This document shows, piece after piece, positions 13,543 through 29,800 of a stretch of DNA of 64,000 nt; position 1 is the first letter of the stretch; every line of letters starts with the position of its first letter. A model generated the notes under the pieces. That model did no database searches and had not been told where the DNA came from. It saw only the letters and a program-made list of their open reading frames with translations. The stretch covers positions 12,108,001-12,172,000 of the forward strand of contig NW_027488366.1 in NCBI RefSeq assembly GCF_051014445.1, in the 5' to 3' direction. Source of the DNA: Colletes latitarsis. Lineage: Eukaryota > Arthropoda > Insecta > Hymenoptera > Colletidae. Both the position numbers and the translations under genes were made by a program.

Positions 13543-14811
13543 GAAACAGTCCATTAAACCTGGTTTCGCTCAATATTTTAGAGGATAACGCATGTTAGGT
13601 CTGGGTCAGGCCTGGGATTTTCACTCATCAGACTCATACTTTCGCATTCTTCACATACTTGTTGAACGGATCCTGGGTTTTGTCTGGTTTGGATCACGTA
13701 GTAATGTGGGACCACACTGAAACAATCAATTAAACCTGGTCTTGATAAATATTTTAGAGGATAACACATGTTAGGTCTGGGTTAGGTCTAGGATTTGCCC
13801 TCGTGAGGCTCATACTTTCGCATATTTCTCATACTTCATGGCTAGATCCTGGGCTATTTCTGGATTGGATCACGTAGTAATGTGGTACCACACTGAAACA
13901 TTCAATTAAACCTGGTCTTGATAAATATATTAGAGGATAACGCAAGTTAGGTCTGGGATAGGTCTGGGATTTGCCCTCATCAGTCTCATACTTTCGCATT
14001 CTTCACATACTTGTTGAACGGATCCTGCGTTTTTTCTGGTTTGGATCACGTAGTAAAGTGGGACCACACTGAAACAGTCAATTAAACCTGGTTTCGACCA
14101 ATATTTTAGAGAATAATTCATGTTAGGTCTAGGTTAGGTCTGGGATTTGCTCTCATCAGGCTCATTCTTTCGCATATTTCTCATACTTGATGGCTAGATC
14201 CTGGGCTTTTTCTGGATTGCATGACGTAGTAATGAAGTACAACACTGAAACAGTCAATTAAACCTGGTTTCCATCAATATTTTACAGGATAACGCATGTT
14301 TGGTCTGGGATAGGTCTGGGATTTGCCCTCATCAGACTCATACTTTCGCACACTTCACATACTCGTTGAACAGATCCTGGGTTATTTTCTGGTTTGGATC
14401 ACATAGTAATGTGGTACCACACTGAAACAGTCGATTAAACCTGGTTTCGCTCAATATTTTAGAGGATAACGCGTGCTAGGTCTAGGTCAGGCCTGGGATT
14501 TTCACACATCAGACTCATACTTTCGCATTCTTCACATACTTGTTGAACGGATCCTGGGTTTTCTCTGGTTTGGATCACGTAGTAATGTGGTACCACACTG
14601 AAACATTCAATTAAACCTGGTCTTGATAAATATATTTGAGGATAACGCATGTTAGGTCTGGGATAGGTCTGGGATTTGCCCTCATGAGACTCATACTTTC
14701 GCACACTTCACATACTCGTTGAACAGATCCTGGGTTATTTTCTGGTTCGGATCACGTAGTAATGTGGTACCACACTGAAACAGTCGATTAAACCTGGTTT
14801 CGCTCAATATT

Positions 14812-17800
14812 TTAGAGGATAACGCATGCTAGGTCTAGGTCAGGCCTGGGATTTTCACTCATCAGACTCATACTTTCGCATTCTTCACATACTTGTTGAA
14901 CGGATCCCGGGTTTTCTCTGGTTTGGATCACGTAGTAATGTGGTACCACACTGAAACATTCAATTAAACCTGGTCTTGATAAATATTTTAGAGGAAAACA
15001 CATGTTAGGTCTGGGTTAGGACTAGGATTTGCCCGCATCAGGCTCATACTTTCGCATATTTCTCATTCTTCATGGCTAGATCCTTGGCTATTTCTGGATT
15101 GGATCACGTAGTAAAGTGGTACCACACTGAAACATTCAATGAAACCTGGTCTGGATAAATATTTTAGAGGATAACGCATCTTAGGTCTGGGTTAGGTCTA
15201 AGATTTGCCCACATCAGACTCATACTTTCGCACATTTCTCATACTTCATGGCTAGATCCTGGGCTATTTCTGGATTGGATCACGTAGTAATGTGGTACCA
15301 CACTGAAACTGTCAATTAAACCTGGTATCGATCAATATTTTAGAGGATAACGCAAGTTAGGTCTGGGATAGGTCTGGGATTTGCCCTCATCAGGCTCATA
15401 CTTTCGCGTTTTTCACATACTTGTTGAACAGATCCTGGGTTTTTTCTGGTTTGGATCACGTAGTAATATGGGTACACACTGATACAATCAACTAAACCTG
15501 GTCTTGATAAATATTTTAGAGGATAACGCATGTTAGGTCAGGGATAGGTCTGGGATTTGCCCTCATCAGACTCATACTTTCGCACACTTCACATACTCGT
15601 TGAACAGATCCTGGGTTATTTTCTGGTTTGGATCACATAGTAATGTGGTACCACACTGAAACAGTCGATTAAACCTGGTTTCGCTCAATATTTTAGAGGA
15701 TAACGCATGTTTGGTCTGGGATAGGTCTGGGATTTGCCCTCATCAGACTCATACTTTCGCACACTTCACATACTCGTTGAACAGATCCTGGGTTATTTTC
15801 TGGTTTGGATCACATAGTAATGTGGTACCACACTGAAACAGTCGATTAAACCTGGTTTCGATGAATATTTTAGAGGATAACGCAAGTTAGGTCTGGGATA
15901 GGTCCGGGATTTGCCCTCATCAGGCTCATACTTTCGCGTTTTTCACATTCTTGTTGAACAGATCCTGGGTTTTTTCTGGTTTGGGTCACGTAGTAGTGTG
16001 ATACTACACTGAAACATTCAATGAAACCTGGTCTGGATAAATATTTTAGAGGATAACGCATCTTAGGTCTGGGTTAGGTCTAAGATTTGCCCTCATCAGG
16101 CTCACAGTTTCGCGTTTTTCACATACTTGTTGAACAGATCCTGGGTTTTTTCTGGTTTGGATCACGAAGTAGTGTGGTACCACACTGAAACAGTCCATTA
16201 AACCTGGTTTCGCTCATTATTTTAGAGGATAACGCATGTTAGGTCTAGGTTAGGACTGGGATTTGCTCTCATCAGGCTCATTCTTTCGCATATTTCTCAT
16301 ACTTGATGGCTAGATCCTGGGCTTTTTCTGGATTGCATCACGTAGTAATGTGGTACCACGCTGAAACAGTCAATTAAACCTGGTTTCGATCAATATTTTA
16401 GAGGATAACGCAAGTTAGGTCTGGGATAGGTCTAGGATTTGCCCTCATCAGACTCATACTTTCGCATTCTTCACATACTTGTTGAACGGATCCTGGGTTT
16501 TTTCTGGTTTGGATCACATAGTAATGTGGTACCACACTGAAACAGTCGATTAAACCAGGTTTCGATCAATATTTTTGAGGATAACGCATGTTAGGTCTAG
16601 GTTAGGCCTGGGATTTTCACTCATCAGACTCATACTTTCGCATTCTTCACATACTTGTTGAACGGATCCTGGGTTTTTTCTGGTTTGGATCACGTAGTAA
16701 TGTGGGTCCACACCGAAACAATCAATTAAACCTGGTCTTGATAAATATTTTAGAGGATAACGCATGTTAGGTCTGGGATAGGTCTGGGATTTGCCCTCAT
16801 CAGGCTCATAATTTCGCGTTTTTCACATACTTGTTGAACAGATCCTGGGTTTTTTCTGGTTTGGGTCACGTAGTAATGTAGTACCACACTGAAACATTCT
16901 ATTAAACCTGGTCTTGATAAATATTTTAGAGGCTAACGCATGTTAGGTCTGGCTTACGTCTAGGATTTGCCCTCATCAGGCTCATACTTTCGCATATTTC
17001 TCATACTTCATGGCTAGATCCTGGGCTGTTTCTGCATTGTATCACGTAGTAATGTGGTACCACGCTGAAACAGTCAATTAAACCTGGTTTCGATCAATAT
17101 TTTAGAGGATAACGCAAGTTAGGTCTGGGATAGGTCTAGGATTTGCCCTCATCAGGCTCTTACTATCGCATATTTCTCATACTTCATGGCTAGATCCTGG
17201 GCTATTTCTGGATTGGATCACGTAGTAAAGTGGTACAACACTGAAACATTCAATGAAACCTGTTCTGGATAAATATTTTAGAGGATAACGCATCTTAGGT
17301 CTGGGTTAGGTCTAAGATTTGCCCTCATCAGGCTCACAGATACGCATTTTTCACATACTTGTTAAACAGATCCTGGGTTTTTTCTGGCTTGGATCACGTA
17401 GTAATGTGGTACCACACTAAAACAGTGAATTAAACCTGGTTTCGATCAATATTTTAGAGGATAACGCAAGCTAGGTCTGGGATAGGTCTGGGATTAGCCC
17501 TCATCAGACTCATACTTTCGCAAAATTCACATACTCGTTGACAAGATCCTGGGTTTTTTTCTGGTTTGGATCACGTAGTAATGTGGTTCCACGCTGAAAC
17601 AGTCGATTAAACCTGGTTTCGATCAATATTTTAGAGGATAACGCAAGTTAGGTCTGGGATAGGTCTGGGATTTGCCCTCATCAGGCTCATACTTTCGCAT
17701 TCTTCACATACTTGTTGAACGGATCCTGGGTTTTCTCTGGTTTGGATCACGTAGTAATGTGGTACCACACTGAAACATTCAATTAAACCTGGTCTTGATA

Positions 17801-20800
17801 AATATTTTAGAGGAAAACACATGTTAGGTCTGGGTTAGGTCTAGGATTTGCCCTCATCAGGCTCATACTTTCGCATATTTCTCATACTTCATGGCTAGAT
17901 CCTTGGCTATTTCTGGATTGGATCACGTAGTAAAGTGGTACCACACTGAAACATTCAATGAAACCTGGTCTGGATAAATATTTTAGAGGATAACGCATCT
18001 TAGGTCTGGGTTAGGTCTAAGATTTGCCCACATCAGACTCATACTTTCGCACATTTCTCATACTTCATGGCTAGATCCTGGGCTATTTCTGGATTGGATC
18101 ACGTAGTAATGTGGTACCACACTGAAACTGTCAATTAAACCTGGTACCGATCAATATTTTAGAGGATAACGCAAGTGAGGTCTGGGATAGGTCTGGGATT
18201 TGCCCTCATCAGGCTCATACTTTCGCGTTTTTCACATACTTGTTGAACAGATCCTGGGCTTTTTCTGGTTTGGATCACGTAGTAATATGGGTACACACTG
18301 ATACAATCAACTAAACCTGGTCTTGATAAATATTTTAGAGGATAACGCATGTTAGGTCAGGGATAGGTCTGGGATTTGCCCTCATCAGACTCATACTTTC
18401 GCACACTTCACATACTCGTTGAACAGATCCTGGGTTATTTGCTGGTTTGGATCACATAGTAATGTGGTACCACACTGAAACAGTCGATTAAACCTGGTTT
18501 CGCTCAATATTTTAGAGGATAACGCATGTTAGGTCTGGGATAGGTCTGGGATTTGCCCTCATCAGACTCATACTTTCGCACACTTCACATACTCGTTGAA
18601 CAGATCCTGGGTTATTTTCTGGTTTGGATCACATAGTAATGTGGTACCACACTGAAACAGTCGATTAAACCTGGTTTCGATGAATATCTTAGAGGATAAC
18701 GCAAGTTAGGTCTGGGTTAGGTCTAAGATTTGCCCTCATCAGGCTCACAGTTTCGCGTTTTTCACATACTTGTTGAACAGATCCTGAGTTTTTTCTGGTT
18801 TGGATCACGAAGTAGTGTGGTACCACACTGAAACAGTCCATTAAACCTGGTTTCGCTCATTATTTTAGAGGATAACGCATGTTAGGTCTAGGTTAGGTCT
18901 GGGATTTGCTCTCATCAGGCTCATTCTTTCGCATATTTCTCATACTTGATGGCTAGATCCTGGGCTTTTTCTGGATTGCATCACGTAGTAATGTGGTACC
19001 ACGCTGAAACAGTCAATTAAACCTGGTTTCGATCAATATTTTAGAGGATAACGCAAGTTAGGTCTGGGATAGGTCTAGGATTTGCCCTCATCAGACTCAT
19101 ACTTTCGCATTCTTCACATACTTGTTGAACGGATCCTGGGTTTTTTCTGGTTTGGATCACATAGTAATGTGGTACCACACTGAAACAGTCGATTAAACCA
19201 GGTTTCGACCAATATTTTTGAGGAGAACGCATGTTAGGTCTAGGTTAGGCCTGGGATTTTCACTCATCAGACTCATACTTTCGCATTCTTCACATACTTG
19301 TTGAACGGATCCTGGGTTTTTTCTGGTTTGGATCACGTAGTAATGTGGGTCCACACCGAAACAATCAATTAAACCTGGTTTCGATGAATATTTTAGAGGA
19401 TTACGCAAGTTAGGTCTGGGATAGGTCCGGGATTTGCCCTCATCAGGCTCATAATTTCGCGTTTTTCACATACTTGTTGAACAGATCCTGGGTTTTTTCT
19501 GGTTTGGGTCACGTAGTAGTGTGATACTACACTGAAACATTCAATGAAACCTGGTCTGGATAAATATTTTAGAGGATAACGCATCTTAGGTCTGGGTTAG
19601 GTCTAAGATTTGCCCTCATCAGGCTCACAGTTTCGCGTTTTTCACATACTTGTTGAACAGATCCTGGGTTTTTTCTGGTTTGGATCACGAAGTAGTGTGG
19701 TACCACACTGAAACAGTCCATTAAACCTGGTTTCGCTCATTATTTTAGAGGATAACGCATGTTAGGTCTAGGTTAGGTCTGGGATTTGCTCTCATCAGGC
19801 TCATTCTTTCGCATATTTCTCATACTTGATGGCTAGATCCTGGGCTTTTTCTGGATTGCATCACGTAGTAATGTGGTACCACGCTGAAACAGTCAATTAA
19901 ACCTGGTTTCGATCAATATTTTAGAGGATAACGCAAGTTAGGTCTGGGATAGGTCTAGGATTTGCCCTGATCAGACTCATACTTTCGCATTCTTCACATA
20001 CTTGTTGAACGGATCCTGGGTTTTTTCTGGTTTGGATCACATAGTAATGTGGTACCACACTGAAACAGTCGATTAAACCAGGTTTCGATCAATATTTTTG
20101 AGGATAACGCATGTTAGGTCTAGGTTAGGCCTGGGATTTTCACTCATCAGACTCATACTTTCGCATTCTTCACATACTTGTTGAACGGATCCTGGGTTTT
20201 TTCTGGTTTGGATCACGTAGCAATGTGGGTCCACACCGAAACAATCAATTAAACCTGGTCTTGATAAATATTTTAGAGGATAACGCATGTTAGGTCTGGG
20301 ATAGGTCTGGGATTTGCCCTCATCAGGCTCATAATTTCGCGTTTTTCACATACTTGTTGAACAGATCCTGGGTTTTTTCTGGTTTGGGTCACGTAGTAAT
20401 GTAGTACCACACTGAAACATTCTATTAAACCTGGTCTTGATAAATATTTTAGAGGATAACGCATGTTAGGTCTGGGTTACGTCTAGGATTTGCCCTCATC
20501 AGGCTCATACTTTCGCATATTTCTCATACTTCATGGCTAGATCCTGGGCTGTTTCTGCATTGTATCACGTAGTAATGTGGTACCACGCTGAAACAGTCAA
20601 TTAAACCTGGTTTCGATCAATATTTTAGAGGATAACGCAAGTTAGGTCTGGGATAGGTCTAGGATTTGCCCCCATCAGGCTCTTACTATCGCATATTTCT
20701 CATACTTCATGGCTAGATCCTGGGTTATTTCTGGATTGGATCACGTAGTAAAGTGGTACCACACTGAAACATTCAATGAAACCTGTTCTGGATAAATATT

Positions 20801-23800
20801 TTAGAGGATAACGCATCTTAGGTCTGGGTTAGGTCTAAGATTTGCCCTCATCAGGCTCACAGATACGCATTTTTCACATACTTGTTGAACAGATCCTGGG
20901 TTTTTTTCTGGTTTGGATCACGTAGTAATGTGGTTCCACACTGAAACAGTCGATTAAACCTGGTTTCGATCAATATTTGAGAGGATAACGCAAGTTTGGT
21001 CTGGGATAGGTCTGGGATTTGCCCTCATCAGGCTCATACTTTCGCGTTTTTCACATACTAGTTGAACAGATACTGGGTTTTTTCTGGTTTGGATCCCGCA
21101 GTAGTGTGGTACCACACTGAAACAGTCCATTAAACCTGGTTTCGCTCAATATTTTAGAGGATAACGCATGTTAGGTCTAGGTCAGGCCTGGTTTTTTCAC
21201 TCATCAGACTCATACTTTCGCATTCTTCACATACTTGTTGAACGGATCCTGGGTTTTTTCTGGTTTGGATCACGTAGTAATGTGGGTCCACACTGAAACA
21301 ATCAATTAAACCTGGTCTTGATAAATATTTTAGAGGATAACGCATGTTAGGTCTGGGTTACGTCTAGGATTTGCCCTCATCAGGCTCATATTTTCGCATA
21401 TTTCTCATACTTCATGGATAGATCCTGGGCTGTTTCTGCATTGTTTCACGTAGTAATGTGGTACCACGCTGAAACAGTCAATTAAACCTGGTTTCGATCA
21501 ATACTTTAGAGGATAACGCAAGTTAGGTCTGGGATAGGTCTAGGATTTGCCCTCATCAGGCTCTTACTATCGCATATTTCTCATACTTCATGGCTAGATC
21601 CTGGGCTATTTCTGGATTGGATCACGTAGTAAAGTGGTACCACACTGAAACATTCAATGAAACCTGGTCTGGATAAATATTTTAGAGGATAACGCATCTT
21701 AGGTCTGGGTTAGGTCTAAGATTTGCCCTCATCAGGCTCACAGTGTCGCGTTTTTCACATACTTGTTGAACAGATCCTGGGTTTTTTCTGGTTTGGATCA
21801 CGTAGTAATGTGGTACCACACTAAAAAAGTCAATTAAACCTGGGTGCGATCAATATTTTGGAGGATAACGCAAGTTAGGTCTAGGATAGGTCTGGGATTT
21901 GCTCTCATCAGGCTCATTCTTTCGCATATTTCTCATACTTGATGGCTAGATCCTGAGCTTTTTCTGGATTGCATCACGTAGTAATGAATTACAGCACTGA
22001 AACAGTCAATTAAACCTGGTTTCCATCAATATTTTAGAGGACAACGCAAGTTAGGTCTGGGATGGGTCTGGGATTTGCCCTCATCAGGCTCATACTTTCG
22101 CGTTTTTCACATACTAGTTGAACAGATACTGGGTTTTTTCTGGTTTGGATCCCGCAGTAGTGTGGTACCACACTGAAACAGTCCATTAAACCTGGTTTCG
22201 CTCAATATTTTAGAGGATAACGCATGTTAGGTCTAGGTCAGGCCTGGTTTTTTCACTCATCAGACTCATACTTTCGCATTCTTCACATACTTGTTGAACG
22301 GATCCTGGGTTTTTTCTGGTTTGGATCACGTAGTAATGTGGTACCACACTGAAACATTCAATTAAACCTGGTCTTGATAAATATTTTAGAGGAAAACACA
22401 TGTTAGGTCTGGGTTAGGTCTAGGATTTGCCCTCATCAGGCTCATACTTTCGCATATTTCTCATACTTCATGGCTAGATCCTTGGCTATTTCTGGATTGG
22501 ATCACGTAGTAAAGTGGTACCACACTGAAACATTCAATGAAACCTGGTCTGGATAAATATTTTAGAGGATAACGCATCTTAGGTCTGGGTTAGGTCTAAG
22601 ATTTGCCCACATCAGACTCATACTTTCGCACATTTCTCATACTTCATGGCTAGATCCTGGGCTATTTCTGGATTGGATCACGTAGTAATGTGGTACCACA
22701 CTGAAACTGTCAATTAAACCTGGTACCGATCAATATTTTAGAGGATAACGCAAGTGAGGTCTGGGATAGGTCTGGGATTTGCCCTCATCAGGCTCATACT
22801 TTCGCGTTTTTCACATACTTGTTGAACAGATCCTGGGCTTTTTCTGGTTTGGATCACGTAGTAATATGGGTACACACTGATACAATCAACTAAACCTGGT
22901 CTTGATAAATATTTTAGAGGATAACGCATGTTAGGTCAGGGATAGGTCTGGGATTTGCCCTCATCAGACTCATACTTTCGCACACTTCACATACTCGTTG
23001 AACAGATCCTGGGTTATTTGCTGGTTTGGATCACATAGTAATGTGGTACCACACTGAAACAGTCGATTAAACCTGGTTTCGCTCAATATTTTAGAGGATA
23101 ACGCATGTTAGGTCTGGGATAGGTCTGGGATTTGCCCTCATCAGACTCATACTTTCGCACACTTCACATACTCGTTGAACAGATCCTGGGTTATTTTCTG
23201 GTTTGGATCACATAGTAATGTGGTACCACACTGAAACAGTCGATTAAACCTGGTTTCGATGAATATCTTAGAGGATAACGCAAGTTAGGTCTGGGATAGG
23301 TCCGGGATTTGCCCTCATCAGGCTCATACTTTCGCGTTTTTCACATACTTGTTGAACAGATCCTGTGTTTTTTCTGGTTTGGGTCACGTAGTAGTGTGAT
23401 ACTACACTGAAACATTCAATGAAACCTGGTCTGGATAAATATTTTAGAGGATAACGCATCTTAGGTCTGGGTTAGGTCTAAGATTTGCCCTCATCAGGCT
23501 CACAGTTTCGCGTTTTTCACATACTTGTTGAACAGATCCTGAGTTTTTTCTGGTTTGGATCACGAAGTAGTGTGGTACCACACTGAAACAGTCCATTAAA
23601 CCTGGTTTCGCTCATTATTTTAGAGGATAACGCATGTTAGGTCTAGGTTAGGTCTGGGATTTGCTCTCATCAGGCTCATTCTTTCGCATATTTCTCATAC
23701 TTGATGGCTAGATCCTGGGCTTTTTCTGGATTGCATCACGTAGTAATGTGGTACCACGCTGAAACAGTCAATTAAACCTGGTTTCGATCAATATTTTAGA

Positions 23801-26800
23801 GGATAACGCAAGTTAGGTCTGGGATAGGTCTAGGATTTGCCCTCATCAGACTCATACTTTCGCATTCTTCACATACTTGTTGAACGGATCCTGGGTTTTT
23901 TCTGGTTTGGATCACATAGTAATGTGGTACCACACTGAAACAGTCGATTAAACCAGGTTTCGACCAATATTTTTGAGGAGAACGCATGTTAGGTCTAGGT
24001 TAGGCCTGGGATTTTCACTCATCAGACTCATACTTTCGCATTCTTCACATACTTGTTGAACGGATCCTGGGTTTTTTCTGGTTTGGATCACGTAGTAATG
24101 TGGGTCCACACCGAAACAATCAATTAAACCTGGTTTCGATGAATATTTTAGAGGATTACGCAAGTTAGGTCTGGGATAGGTCCGGGATTTGCCCTCATCA
24201 GGCTCATAATTTCGCGTTTTTCACATACTTGTTGAACAGATCCTGGGTTTTTTCTGGTTTGGGTCACGTAGTAGTGTGATACTACACTGAAACATTCAAT
24301 GAAACCTGGTCTGGATAAATATTTTAGAGGATAACGCATCTTAGGTCTGGGTTAGGTCTAAGATTTGCCCTCATCAGGCTCACAGTTTCGCGTTTTTCAC
24401 ATACTTGTTGAACAGATCCTGGGTTTTTTCTGGTTTGGATCACGAAGTAGTGTGGTACCACACTGAAACAGTCCATTAAACCTGGTTTCGCTCATTATTT
24501 TAGAGGATAACGCATGTTAGGTCTAGGTTAGGTCTGGGATTTGCTCTCATCAGGCTCATTCTTTCGCATATTTCTCATACTTGATGGCTAGATCCTGGGC
24601 TTTTTCTGGATTGCATCACGTAGTAATGTGGTACCACGCTGAAACAGTCAATTAAACCTGGTTTCGATCAATATTTTAGAGGATAACGCAAGTTAGGTCT
24701 GGGATAGGTCTAGGATTTGCCCTGATCAGACTCATACTTTCGCATTCTTCACATACTTGTTGAACGGATCCTGGGTTTTTTCTGGTTTGGATCACATAGT
24801 AATGTGGTACCACACTGAAACAGTCGATTAAACCAGGTTTCGATCAATATTTTTGAGGATAACGCATGTTAGGTCTAGGTTAGGCCTGGGATTTTCACTC
24901 ATCAGACTCATACTTTCGCATTCTTCACATACTTGTTGAACGGATCCTGGGTTTTTTCTGGTTTGGATCACGTAGCAATGTGGGTCCACACCGAAACAAT
25001 CAATTAAACCTGGTCTTGATAAATATTTTAGAGGATAACGCATGTTAGGTCTGGGATAGGTCTGGGATTTGCCCTCATCAGGCTCATAATTTCGCGTTTT
25101 TCACATACTTGTTGAACAGATCCTGGGTTTTTTCTGGTTTGGGTCACGTAGTAATGTAGTACCACACTGAAACATTCTATTAAACCTGGTCTTGATAAAT
25201 ATTTTAGAGGATAACGCATGTTAGGTCTGGGTTACGTCTAGGATTTGCCCTCATCAGGCTCATACTTTCGCATATTTCTCATACTTCATGGCTAGATCCT
25301 GGGCTGTTTCTGCATTGTATCACGTAGTAATGTGGTACCACGCTGAAACAGTCAATTAAACCTGGTTTCGATCAATATTTTAGAGGATAACGCAAGTTAG
25401 GTCTGGGATAGGTCTAGGATTTGCCCTCATCAGGCTCTTACTATCGCATATTTCTCATACTTCATGGCTAGATCCTGGGTTATTTCTGGATTGGATCACG
25501 TAGTAAAGTGGTACCACACTGAAACATTCAATGAAACCTGTTCTGGATAAATATTTTAGAGGATAACGCATCTTAGGTCTGGGTTAGGTCTAAGATTTGC
25601 CCTCATCAGGCTCACAGATACGCATTTTTCACATACTTGTTGAACAGATCCTGGGTTTTTTTCTGGTTTGGATCACGTAGTAATGTGGTTCCACACTGAA
25701 ACAGTCGATTAAACCTGGTTTCGATCAATATTTGAGAGGATAACGCAAGTTTGGTCTGGGATAGGTCTGGGATTTGCCCTCATCAGGCTCATACTTTCGC
25801 GTTTTTCACATACTAGTTGAACAGATACTGGGTTTTTTCTGGTTTGGATCCCGCAGTAGTGTGGTACCACACTGAAACAGTCCATTAAACCTGGTTTCGC
25901 TCAATATTTTAGAGGATAACGCATGTTAGGTCTAGGTCAGGCCTGGTTTTTTCACTCATCAGACTCATACTTTCGCATTCTTCACATACTTGTTGAACGG
26001 ATCCTGGGTTTTTTCTGGTTTGGATCACGTAGTAATGTGGGTCCACACTGAAACAATCAATTAAACCTGGTCTTGATAAATATTTTAGAGGATAACGCAT
26101 GTTAGGTCTGGGTTACGTCTAGGATTTGCCCTCATCAGGCTCATATTTTCGCATATTTCTCATACTTCATGGATAGATCCTGGGCTGTTTCTGCATTGTT
26201 TCACGTAGTAATGTGGTACCACGCTGAAACAGTCAATTAAACCTGGTTTCGATCAATACTTTAGAGGATAACGCAAGTTAGGTCTGGGATAGGTCTAGGA
26301 TTTGCCCTCATCAGGCTCTTACTATCGCATATTTCTCATACTTCATGGCTAGATCCTGGGCTATTTCTGGATTGGATCACGTAGTAAAGTGGTACCACAC
26401 TGAAACATTCAATGAAACCTGGTCTGGATAAATATTTTAGAGGATAACGCATCTTAGGTCTGGGTTAGGTCTAAGATTTGCCCTCATCAGGCTCACAGTG
26501 TCGCGTTTTTCACATACTTGTTGAACAGATCCTGGGTTTTTTCTGGTTTGGATCACGTAGTAATGTGGTACCACACTAAAAAAGTCAATTAAACCTGGGT
26601 GCGATCAATATTTTGGAGGATAACGCAAGTTAGGTCTAGGATAGGTCTGGGATTTGCTCTCATCAGGCTCATTCTTTCGCATATTTCTCATACTTGATGG
26701 CTAGATCCTGAGCTTTTTCTGGATTGCATCACGTAGTAATGAATTACAGCACTGAAACAGTCAATTAAACCTGGTTTCCATCAATATTTTAGAGGACAAC

Positions 26801-29800
26801 GCAAGTTAGGTCTGGGATGGGTCTGGGATTTGCCCTCATCAGGCTCATACTGTCGCGTTTTTCACATACTTATTGAACAGATCCTGGGCTTTTTCTGGTT
26901 TGGATCCCGTAGTAGTGTGGTACCACACTGAAACAGTCCATTAAACCTGGTTTCGCTCAATATTTTAGAGGATAACGCATGTTAGGTCTGGGTTAGGTCT
27001 AGGATTTGCCCTCATCAGGCTCATACCTTCGGATATTTCTCATACTTCATGGCTAGATCCTTGGCTATTTCTGGATTGGATCACGTAGTAAAGTGGTACC
27101 ACACTGAAACATTCAATGAAACCTGGTCTGGATAAATATTTTAGAGGATAACGCATCTTAGGTCTGGGTTAGGTCCAAGATTTGCCCACATCAGACTCAT
27201 ACTTTCGCATATTTCTCATACTTCATGGCTAGATCCTGGGCTGTTTCTGAATTGTATCACGTAGTAATGTGGTACCACGCTGAAACAGTCAATGAAACCT
27301 GGTTTCCATCAATATTTTAGAGGACAACGCAAGTTAGGTCTTGGTAAGGCCTGAGATTTTCTCTGATCAGGCTCATACATTCGCATTCTTCACATACTTG
27401 TTGAACGGATCCTGGGTTTTTTCTGGTTTGGATCACGTAGTAATGTGGTACCACACTGAAACATTCAATTAAACCTGGTCTTGATAAATATTTTAGAGGA
27501 AAACACATGTTAGGTCTGGGTTAGGACTAGGATTTGCCCGCATCAGGCTCATACTTTCGCATATTTCTCATTCTTCATGGCTAGATCCTTGGCTATTTCT
27601 GGATTGGATCACGTAGTAAAGTGGTACCACACTGAAACATTCAATGAAACCTGGTCTGGATAAATATTTTAGAGGATAACGCATCTTAGGTCTGGGTTAG
27701 GTCTAAGATTTGCCCACATCAGACTCATACTTTCGCACATTTCTCATACTTCATGGCTAGATCCTGGGCTATTTCTGGATTGGATCACGTAGTAATGTGG
27801 TACCACACTGAAACTGTCAATTAAACCTGGTATCGATCAATATTTTAGAGGATAACGCAAGTTAGGTCTGGGATAGGTCTGGGATTTGCCCTCATCAGGC
27901 TCATACTTTCGCGTTTTTCACATACTTGTTGAACAGATCCTGGGTTTTTTCTGGTTTGGATCACGTAGTAATATGGGTACACACTGATACAATCAACTAA
28001 ACCTGGTCTTGATAAATATTTTAGAGGATAACGCATGTTAGGTCAGGGATAGGTCTGGGATTTGCCCTCATCAGACTCATACTTTCGCACACTTCACATA
28101 CTCGTTGAACAGATCCTGGGTTATTTTCTGGTTTGGATCACATAGTAATGTGGTACCACACTGAAACAGTCGATTAAACCTGGTTTCGCTCAATATTTTA
28201 GAGGATAACGCATGTTTGGTCTGGGATAGGTCTGGGATTTGCCCTCATCAGACTCATACTTTCGCACACTTCACACACTCGTTGAACAGATCCTGGGTTA
28301 TTTTCTGGTTTGGATCACATAGTAATGTGGTACCACACTGAAACAGTCGATTAAACCTGGTTTCGATGAATATCTTAGAGGATAACGCAAGTTAGGTCTG
28401 GGATAGGTCCGGGATTTGCCCTCATCAGGCTCATACTTTCGCGTTTTTCACATACTTGTTGAACAGATCCTGTGTTTTTTCTGGTTTGGGTCACGTAGTA
28501 GTGTGATACTACACTGAAACATTCAATGAAACCTGGTCTGGATAAATATTTTAGAGGATAACGCATCTTAGGTCTGGGTTAGGTCTAAGATTTGCCCTCA
28601 TCAGGCTCACAGTTTCGCGTTTTTCACATACTTGTTGAACAGATCTTGAGTTTTTTCTGGTTTGGATCACGAAGTAGTGTGGTACCACACTGAAACAGTC
28701 CATTAAACCTGGTTTCGCTCATTATTTTAGAGGATAACGCATGTTAGGTCTAGGTTAGGTCTGGGATTTGCTCTCATCAGGCTCATTCTTTCGCATATTT
28801 CTCATACTTGATGGCTAGATCCTGGGCTTTTTCTGGATTGCATCACGTAGTAATGTGGTACCACGCTGAAACAGTCAATTAAACCTGGTTTCGATCAATA
28901 TTTTAGAGGATAACGCAAGTTAGGTCTGGGATAGGTCTAGGATTTGCCCTCATCAGACTCATACTTTCGCATTCTTCACATACTTGTTGAACGGATCCTG
29001 GGTTTTTTCTGGTTTGGATCACATAGTAATGTGGTACCACACTGAAACAGTCGATTAAACCAGGTTTCGACCAATATTTTTGAGGAGAACGCATGTTAGG
29101 TCTAGGTTAGGCCTGGGATTTTCACTCATCAGACTCATACTTTCGCATTCTTCACATACTTGTTGAACGGATCCTGGGTTTTTTCTGGTTTGGATCACGT
29201 AGTAATGTGGGTCCACACCGAAACAATCAATTAAACCTGGTTTCGATGAATATTTTAGAGGATAACGCAAGTTAGGTCTGGGATAGGTCCGGGATTTGCC
29301 CTCATCAGGCTCATAATTTCGCGTTTTTCACATACTTGTTGAACAGATCCTGGGTTTTTTCTGGTTTGGGTCACGTAGTAGTGTGATACTACACTGAAAC
29401 ATTCAATGAAACCTGGTCTGGATAAATATTTTAGAGGATAACGCATCTTAGGTCTGGGTTAGATCTAAGATTTGCCCTCATCAGGCTCACAGTTTCGCGT
29501 TTTTCACATACTTGTTGAACAGATCCTGGGTTTTTTCTGGTTTGGATCACGAAGTAGTGTGGTACCACACTGAAACAGTCCATTAAACCTGGTTTCGCTC
29601 ATTATTTTAGAGGATAACGCATGTTAGGTCTAGGTTAGGTCTGGGATTTGCTCTCATCAGGCTCATTCTTTCGCATATTTCTCATACTTGATGGCTAGAT
29701 CCTGGGCTTTTTCTGGATTGCATCACGTAGTAATGTGGTACCACGCTGAAACAGTCAATTAAACCTGGTTTCGATCAATATTTTAGAGGATAACGCAAGT